From: Tepidanaerobacter sp. EBM-38 | GTDB lineage: Bacteria; Bacillota; Thermosediminibacteria; Thermosediminibacterales; Tepidanaerobacteraceae | Assembly: GCA_001896545.1 (NCBI GenBank) | Contig: MPOT01000051.1 | Coordinates: 1 to 39,479, forward strand | DNA: 39,479 nucleotides | Direction: 5' to 3' | Part shown: positions 35,404-39,479 of the stretch, in pieces | Numbering within the stretch: position 1 is the first letter of the stretch | How the letters are laid out: each line of letters opens with the position of its first letter | Notes under the pieces: model-generated | What the model was told of the DNA's origin: nothing | The model's input: the letters and a program-made list of their open reading frames with translations, nothing else | The model's database searches: none | Translations under genes and position numbers: made by a program

Positions 35404-36168
35404 TTGGATAATATTAATGAAGAAATTACGGAAGCCAGAATTAGGGATATTTTTACCATAGCTCGAAAGAATAGGGAAAAAAAGGCATCTAATTTTTTAG
35501 ATCCCGGGCAGCAGCAGATGGCTGAAATGGTAGCAAGAAGTTTTCCGGGTATGGGATTCTATTTTAACGGTGGTTATGAAAAAGCTGAGCGAAAGATATT
35601 GGTAGCATATCCTGAAGACATGCTCGATGAACCATTCAGGGAACCTTTGGGGGCACTGAGGATAATACCTAAGAATTCAGACGAGCATCCGGGTCATCGA
35701 GATTATCTGGGGGCTATCTTGGCACTGGGCATTAATCGGGAAAAGTTGGGAGATATTTTGGTAGGTAAGACAAGTGCCGATGTAGTGGTAAAACAAGAAA
35801 TCATGGAATACATTGGTCTTAATCTTCAAAAGATAAGAAATGTTTCAGTAGAGGTAGAGGAGATTTCTTTAAAAGAACTTTTGCAGCCGGAAAGACCTTA
35901 TAAGGAACTAAAGAGTACGGTAGCATCACTGCGACTTGATGCGATTGCTGGCATAGCATTTGGGATTTCTCGCTCAAAGATGGCACCTTTTATTAAAGGA
36001 GAAAACATCAGGCTGAATTTTAAAGTGGTAAAAGACCCTGCCACAATTGTTAAGGAAGGAGATATAATTTCTGCAAATCGCCTTGGCAGGGCAAAGGTAG
36101 TGGAAGTCGGAGGACGAAGTAAAAAAGGCCGCATTTATGTAAAAATACATAGGTATATATCAAGGTAG
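35404..36168 (+). CDS. ylmH: YlmH/S4-domain RNA-binding protein
   Basis: A 254-residue YlmH-type protein. The N-terminal part has IFTIARKNREKKASNFLDPGQQ and the central part ALRIIPKNSDEHPGHRDYLGAILALGINREKLGDILV, the best-conserved YlmH segment. The C-terminal S4 RNA-binding domain spans about residues 175-250 (LRLDAIAGIAFGISRSKMAP, then VKEGDIISANRLGRAKV). Such proteins act on ribosomes (rescue/quality control) and cell division in Firmicutes. TTG 35404 with GGTGGTGG upstream is my choice; GTG 35392 or 35395 in the same frame lack a site. Usually it sits in the sepF-divIVA cluster, but here it precedes plsC. Confidence 0.88.
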   Translation: MDNINEEITEARIRDIFTIARKNREKKASNFLDPGQQQMAEMVARSFPGMGFYFNGGYEKAERKILVAYPEDMLDEPFREPLGALRIIPKNSDEHPGHRDYLGAILALGINREKLGDILVGKTSADVVVKQEIMEYIGLNLQKIRNVSVEVEEISLKELLQPERPYKELKSTVASLRLDAIAGIAFGISRSKMAPFIKGENIRLNFKVVKDPATIVKEGDIISANRLGRAKVVEVGGRSKKGRIYVKIHRYISR

Positions 36169-36192
36169 TTTTTTGTTACTGGGGTGTTTGCG

Positions 36193-36795
36193 GTGTACTA
36201 TCTATTCAAGGTGTTATGTCAATGCCTTTTAAAATTAGTCGGGTATCCCAGTGTACTTGGTCGCGAGCATATTCCTTCAAAGAGCCCTTTCATACTTGTG
36301 GCTAATCATCAGAGCATACTGGACCCGCTGGTGCTTATGGCATGTATTCCGAGAAGAATTACATTTCTTGCGGCAGCATATATTTTTAAAATCCCTCTGG
36401 TAGGTCAAATTGTCCGAGCCGGTGGGGCACTACCCGTAAAGAGCCAGAAGGGAGATTTGGCAAGTATGAAACATGCCCTAGCCCAACTTTCTAAGGGAGG
36501 CGTTATCGGAATTTTTCCAGAAGGCGGAGTCAGCCTAGACGGGCAAATGAGGCCTTTTCTGCCGGGATGGGCTTATCTTGCCTTGAAGGCTGGTGTGCCG
36601 GTGGTACCGGTGGCTATATCCGGTACCCGGCAAGTATTACCAGTGGGAAAATATATTCCCAGGCGTGGAAAAATCAGAGTAAGTATTGGAGAACCGCTAT
36701 ATATAGAAAAGAAATCTAGAATTCATCGGAAAGATTTAGATCAGTTGAATGATGAAATGATGCGAATAGTATCCCGGCTGATGGGAAATAACTGA
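36193..36795 (+). CDS. plsC: 1-acyl-sn-glycerol-3-phosphate acyltransferase
   Basis: About 200 residues; adds the second acyl chain to lysophosphatidate in phospholipid synthesis at the inner face of the membrane. The catalytic box VANHQSILDPLVL has the NHxxxxD pattern. The glycerophosphate-binding FPEGGVS block and the VVPVAISGTRQVLP segment follow at family spacing. A hydrophobic N-terminus (YYLFKVLCQCLLKLVG) likely anchors it. GTG 36193 with GGGGTG in front is my choice; GTG 36184 is possible. It lies 24 bases after ylmH and is probably co-transcribed with it. Confidence 0.92.
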   Translation: MYYLFKVLCQCLLKLVGYPSVLGREHIPSKSPFILVANHQSILDPLVLMACIPRRITFLAAAYIFKIPLVGQIVRAGGALPVKSQKGDLASMKHALAQLSKGGVIGIFPEGGVSLDGQMRPFLPGWAYLALKAGVPVVPVAISGTRQVLPVGKYIPRRGKIRVSIGEPLYIEKKSRIHRKDLDQLNDEMMRIVSRLMGNN

Positions 36796-36837
36796 TTTTA
36801 GCTGTGCAAAGCGAAAAAGATTGAAAGGTGGGATATC

Positions 36838-38046
36838 ATGGAGATTACTTTAAAAGATATCCAAGAAGCCAAAAGCTCTTTAAGGAATGCAGTTTATAAG
36901 ACTAGCTTGGTCCATAATACGACTTTCAGTGAAATGGCTAAAAGTTCCATATATCTTAAGATGGAAAATCTCCAAAAAACCGGGTCTTTTAAGTTAAGAG
37001 GAGCTTTTAATAAAATTAGCCGTTTACCCGAAAAAGACAGGAAAAACGGCGTTATAGCTTCATCAGCGGGAAATCATGCACAGGGCGTGGCAATGGCAGC
37101 TACATCTTATGGAATCAAATCTACCATAGTAATGCCGAAACATGCACCGCTTTCAAAAATTGCTGCAACTAAGAGTTATGGAGCCGAAGTTATACTATAT
37201 GGTGATGTTTATGATGAGGCCTATGAAAAAGCAAAAGAAATTCAAAAACAAACCGGTGCTGTATTTATACATCCTTTCAACGATCCGGAAGTAATAGCAG
37301 GGCAAGGCACTATTGGTCTTGAAATTCTTGAAGATTTGCCTGATACAGATATAATTGTGGTTCCCGTAGGCGGAGGCGGCTTAATATCCGGTGTTGCCAT
37401 AGCTGCAAAAAGCATAAAACCCAGCATTAAGATTATAGGTACTCAGGCAAAAAATATGCCATCGATGGCCGAATCTATTTCACAAGGGCATATAACTACC
37501 ATAGAAGGCGTGCCCACCATAGCCGATGGTATCGCTGTTAAAACCCCGGGTGAACTTACTTTTAATATAATAAAACACTATGTAGATGATATTATCACTG
37601 TTGACGAAGACGAAATAGCAAATGCCATACTGCTTTTAATGGAAAGAGCCAAGGTTATTTCAGAAGGCTCAGGAGCAGTTCCGGTTGCGGCGATTTTAAA
37701 TCGATTGGAATATATAGAGAATAAAAAAGTTGTTGCCCTTATCAGCGGAGGTAATATTGATGTAAATATGCTGTCAAGGATAATCGACAAAGGTCTTGCA
37801 AAAAGCGGCAGGAGAATTTTAATTGATACCCTCATACCGGATAAACCTGGGACACTGGGCATATTACTTAATCGTGTAGCCGAAACCGGTGCTAATGTAT
37901 TATCAGTTACACATAATCGTTCTACCAGAGATATACCCATCGGATATGCCAAAGTTGAGCTGGAATTGGAAACTGCTGATGAAGAGCATGCAGAAAAGAT
38001 TAAGAAGCTTTTGCTTTTAAATAATTATAACTTCTTATTATTATAG
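36838..38046 (+). CDS. ilvA: Threonine ammonia-lyase with ACT-like domain
   Basis: A 402-residue PLP enzyme deaminating threonine to 2-oxobutanoate (and serine to pyruvate). The PLP lysine is in NLQKTGSFKLRGAFNKI near residue 55, SSAGNHAQGVAMAA follows, and the glycine loop VVPVGGGGLISGVAIAA is near 180. A C-terminal ACT-like domain at about residues 325-400 (RILIDTLIPDKPGTLGILLN) suggests feedback or ligand control. The length fits the intermediate form (about 400), longer than catabolic TdcB and shorter than E. coli IlvA. It could serve isoleucine synthesis or amino-acid fermentation; no ilv genes adjoin. AAAGGTGGGA precedes ATG 36838. Confidence 0.93.
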   Translation: MEITLKDIQEAKSSLRNAVYKTSLVHNTTFSEMAKSSIYLKMENLQKTGSFKLRGAFNKISRLPEKDRKNGVIASSAGNHAQGVAMAATSYGIKSTIVMPKHAPLSKIAATKSYGAEVILYGDVYDEAYEKAKEIQKQTGAVFIHPFNDPEVIAGQGTIGLEILEDLPDTDIIVVPVGGGGLISGVAIAAKSIKPSIKIIGTQAKNMPSMAESISQGHITTIEGVPTIADGIAVKTPGELTFNIIKHYVDDIITVDEDEIANAILLLMERAKVISEGSGAVPVAAILNRLEYIENKKVVALISGGNIDVNMLSRIIDKGLAKSGRRILIDTLIPDKPGTLGILLNRVAETGANVLSVTHNRSTRDIPIGYAKVELELETADEEHAEKIKKLLLLNNYNFLLL

Positions 38047-38064
38047 TAGGTGTTGTATGCTTGC

Positions 38065-38116
38065 TAGGGATAGCTTGATAAAGTGTAAATCAAGCTATCC
38101 CTAACTTGTTTTTTGG
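38065..38116 (+). terminator. Terminator after ilvA
   Basis: A 15-bp stem: TAGGGATAGCTTGAT (38065-38079) with ATCAAGCTATCCCTA (38089-38103). It is followed after a few bases by a run of Ts. Confidence 0.9.
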
Positions 38117-38207
38117 GAAATTCTATTTAAAAGAAGGTAAAACAGAAATTTTATATAATATAATTAAGTAAGTAATCAGGGAAATATTTTTATGAGGTGA
38201 TTTCTAA

Positions 38208-39029
38208 ATGACAATAAAACTAATTGCCCTTGATATCGATGGCACGGTGGTTGATGGTGAGAATAACATTTCACCGGCAAACGAGGAAAATATAAAAAAG
38301 GCAATCAATCATGGCATAAAAATTGCTTTGGTAACCGGCAGGCATCGCAAGGGTGTAAGAAAAGTAACGGAAGTTTTAAACCTTGGCCCGGAAACTGCAT
38401 TGATTTTAAACAATGGTGCATTAATATATTGGCAAGGTCAAATTGTATGGAAAGATTTTTTGACTGAGGATGAGGCGGATGGAGTTATTAAATTCAGCAC
38501 GAAAATACCTGGTGTTGCCACAACAATTTTTAAACAGGAGGATGTAGAACTGCATTGCAACTTGCCATTGGATAGAGAATGGATATTGGACAAGCTCGGG
38601 GTTTTTGAAATAACCCCAAAAAAAATTGCGGAAAAACCTGAAGAACTTACCAGGGAAAATGTTGCTAAAATAATGCTGGTCACCGAGAGCGGAGATAAGG
38701 CTCTGGAAATTTATAAAATATGGCCGCAAAAGCTTTCGCACTTAAAACGCTCTCGTTCATATCCCTATCTTTGTGAAATAAACAGCAGCACATGTGACAA
38801 GGGCCGTGGGCTTAAGATGTTATGCGAAAAGCTGGGTATTGCACCAGAAGAAGTCTTAGCTGTAGGTGACGGCGAAACTGATATCCCCATGCTAAACTAT
38901 GCAAAGAATGCGGTATTCGTAAGACATTCTGACGACTTACCCAAACTGCCTCCTCACGTAAAAGTGACGTCAAAAGGATATCATGACAAAGGTGTTGCGT
39001 GGGCTATAGAAAATTATTTAAAGTTGTAA
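38208..39029 (+). CDS. Cof-type HAD-IIB phosphatase
   Basis: A 273-residue Cof/HAD-IIB hydrolase. Motif I is LIALDIDGTVVDGEN (nucleophile Asp9), motif II ALVTGRHRKGV, and the conserved lysine region is TCDKGRGLKMLCEKLGI near residue 200. Motif IV is LAVGDGETDIPMLNYAKNAV near 225. The C2B cap lies at about 85-185. Family members dephosphorylate sugar phosphates, FMN or other small phosphates; the substrate cannot be read from sequence. GAGGTGA precedes ATG 38208. Stands alone after the ilvA terminator. Confidence 0.92.
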   Translation: MTIKLIALDIDGTVVDGENNISPANEENIKKAINHGIKIALVTGRHRKGVRKVTEVLNLGPETALILNNGALIYWQGQIVWKDFLTEDEADGVIKFSTKIPGVATTIFKQEDVELHCNLPLDREWILDKLGVFEITPKKIAEKPEELTRENVAKIMLVTESGDKALEIYKIWPQKLSHLKRSRSYPYLCEINSSTCDKGRGLKMLCEKLGIAPEEVLAVGDGETDIPMLNYAKNAVFVRHSDDLPKLPPHVKVTSKGYHDKGVAWAIENYLKL

Positions 39030-39167
39030 TTATTACAAATGCAGTTCTTGAAATTTGAGAAGTGCCGCATAATTACTTTAAGTAGTTGGCGATAATCTTT
39101 TTTATATTGGATTGATGGCCTTTTGAGTAATGATGAATTGTTACTACTCAGAGGCTGAAATCGATTT

Positions 39168-39235
39168 GTCATCCTAAACGTAGTGAAGGATCTTTGTAAG
39201 GGGTAAATAAGATTCTTCGCTGCGCTCAGAATGAC
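39168..39235. repeat. Imperfect hairpin repeat element
   Basis: GTCATCCTAAACG... (39168-39194) and the arm ending ...GCGCTCAGAATGAC (39209-39235) are 27-nt inverted repeats with about six mismatches around a 14-nt loop. The arm sequence with TTCGCTGCGCTCAGAATGAC is, from memory, very common in intergenic regions of many unrelated bacteria, so this is probably a copy of a REP/MITE-like element. The ORFs read through it are not real genes. Confidence 0.75.
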
Positions 39236-39434
39236 AGCAGTATACATCAGAATGACAGCAGTATACATCAGAATGACAGCGGTATATGGAAGAATGACAG
39301 CGGTATACATCAGAATGACAGCGGTATATGGAAGAATGACAGCAGTATACATCAGAATGACAGCGGTATACATCAGAATGACAGCGGTATATGGAAGAAT
39401 GACAGCAGTATACATCAGAATGACAGACCTCTGA
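39228..39434. repeat. 21-bp tandem repeat, nine units plus a partial
   Basis: AGAATGACAG starts every 21 bases from 39228 to 39417. Nine full units alternate between two endings, C(A/G)GTATACATC and CGGTATATGGA, in the order A A B A B A A B A, then a broken tenth unit (AGAATGACAGACC). The first ten bases of each unit copy the right end of the hairpin element at 39168-39235, so the repeat grew from that end. Open frames exist on both strands because 21 is divisible by three, but none has a ribosome site and I call no gene. Confidence 0.95.
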
Positions 39435-39479
39435 ATAGTTACATTAATTTACAAAATGGCAGGTTTTGTTTGAAGATAT

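Noticed and set aside
39014..39434. Open frames on both strands through the 21-bp tandem repeat
   Set aside because: They exist only because the unit length is a multiple of three. There is no ribosome site, and the strands encode simple heptapeptide repeats; this is repeat DNA, not a gene.

Overview
The window looks like a chromosomal segment of a low-to-moderate GC, anaerobic, spore-forming-lineage Firmicute (Clostridia; a Thermoanaerobacterales-like organism such as Tepidanaerobacter would fit, but that is a guess from gene content). The evidence is glutamate fermentation by the methylaspartate route, a Spo0E-family protein, T-box and FMN riboswitch control, strong AGGAGG ribosome binding sites, frequent TTG/GTG starts, and a citrate synthase of the homocitrate-synthase family feeding aconitase and NAD-isocitrate dehydrogenase. 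No rRNA, tRNA, transposase or prophage genes were seen.

Layout. 1-691: the leader-distal end of one CRISPR array, a terminator, and a cas2 with no other cas gene in the window. 1069-7355: a six-gene operon, glutamate mutase S-L-E, methylaspartate ammonia-lyase, an AtuA/DUF1446 protein and a DUF4387 protein. 7468-9615: a secreted DUF1002 protein (minus strand) and a D-Ala-D-Ala-ligase-like ATP-grasp enzyme behind a terminator-type leader. 9616-15190: a CRISPR leader and a very long array (80 repeats, 79 spacers by my count). 15552-19556: aldehyde dehydrogenase, a ferritin-like di-iron protein, a structured non-coding stretch and an M18 aminopeptidase. 19756-23948: an XRE regulator divergent from a 51-residue Spo0E-like gene, FMN riboswitch-ribU, and a tryptophan T-box controlling trpB2 and trpP. 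24005-29027: tex, a HAD phosphatase, a short lipoprotein and serC. 29341-33438: Re-citrate-synthase-like, aconitase and isocitrate dehydrogenase. 33838-39029: DUF362 protein, YlmH, PlsC, IlvA and a Cof-type HAD phosphatase. 39168-39434: a hairpin element running into a 21-bp tandem repeat.

How the genes fit together. The first operon breaks glutamate down to mesaconate. No mesaconase or citramalate lyase is encoded beside it, and the AtuA/DUF4387 pair occupies that place. The 29341-33438 operon runs the other way, making 2-oxoglutarate (the glutamate precursor) from acetyl-CoA and oxaloacetate. Both operons carry sites with the core TGTATAC at their promoters, so one regulator may balance glutamate breakdown against synthesis.

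The most striking sequence observation is in the long CRISPR array. Its leader-proximal spacer (9898-9932) is an exact 35-nt reverse complement of the junction between spacer 41 and repeat 42 of the same array (12595-12629). The array appears to have captured a piece of itself. Because the piece is inverted, it forms a perfect 24-bp hairpin with the first repeat and places a TCA at the PAM position of its own target.
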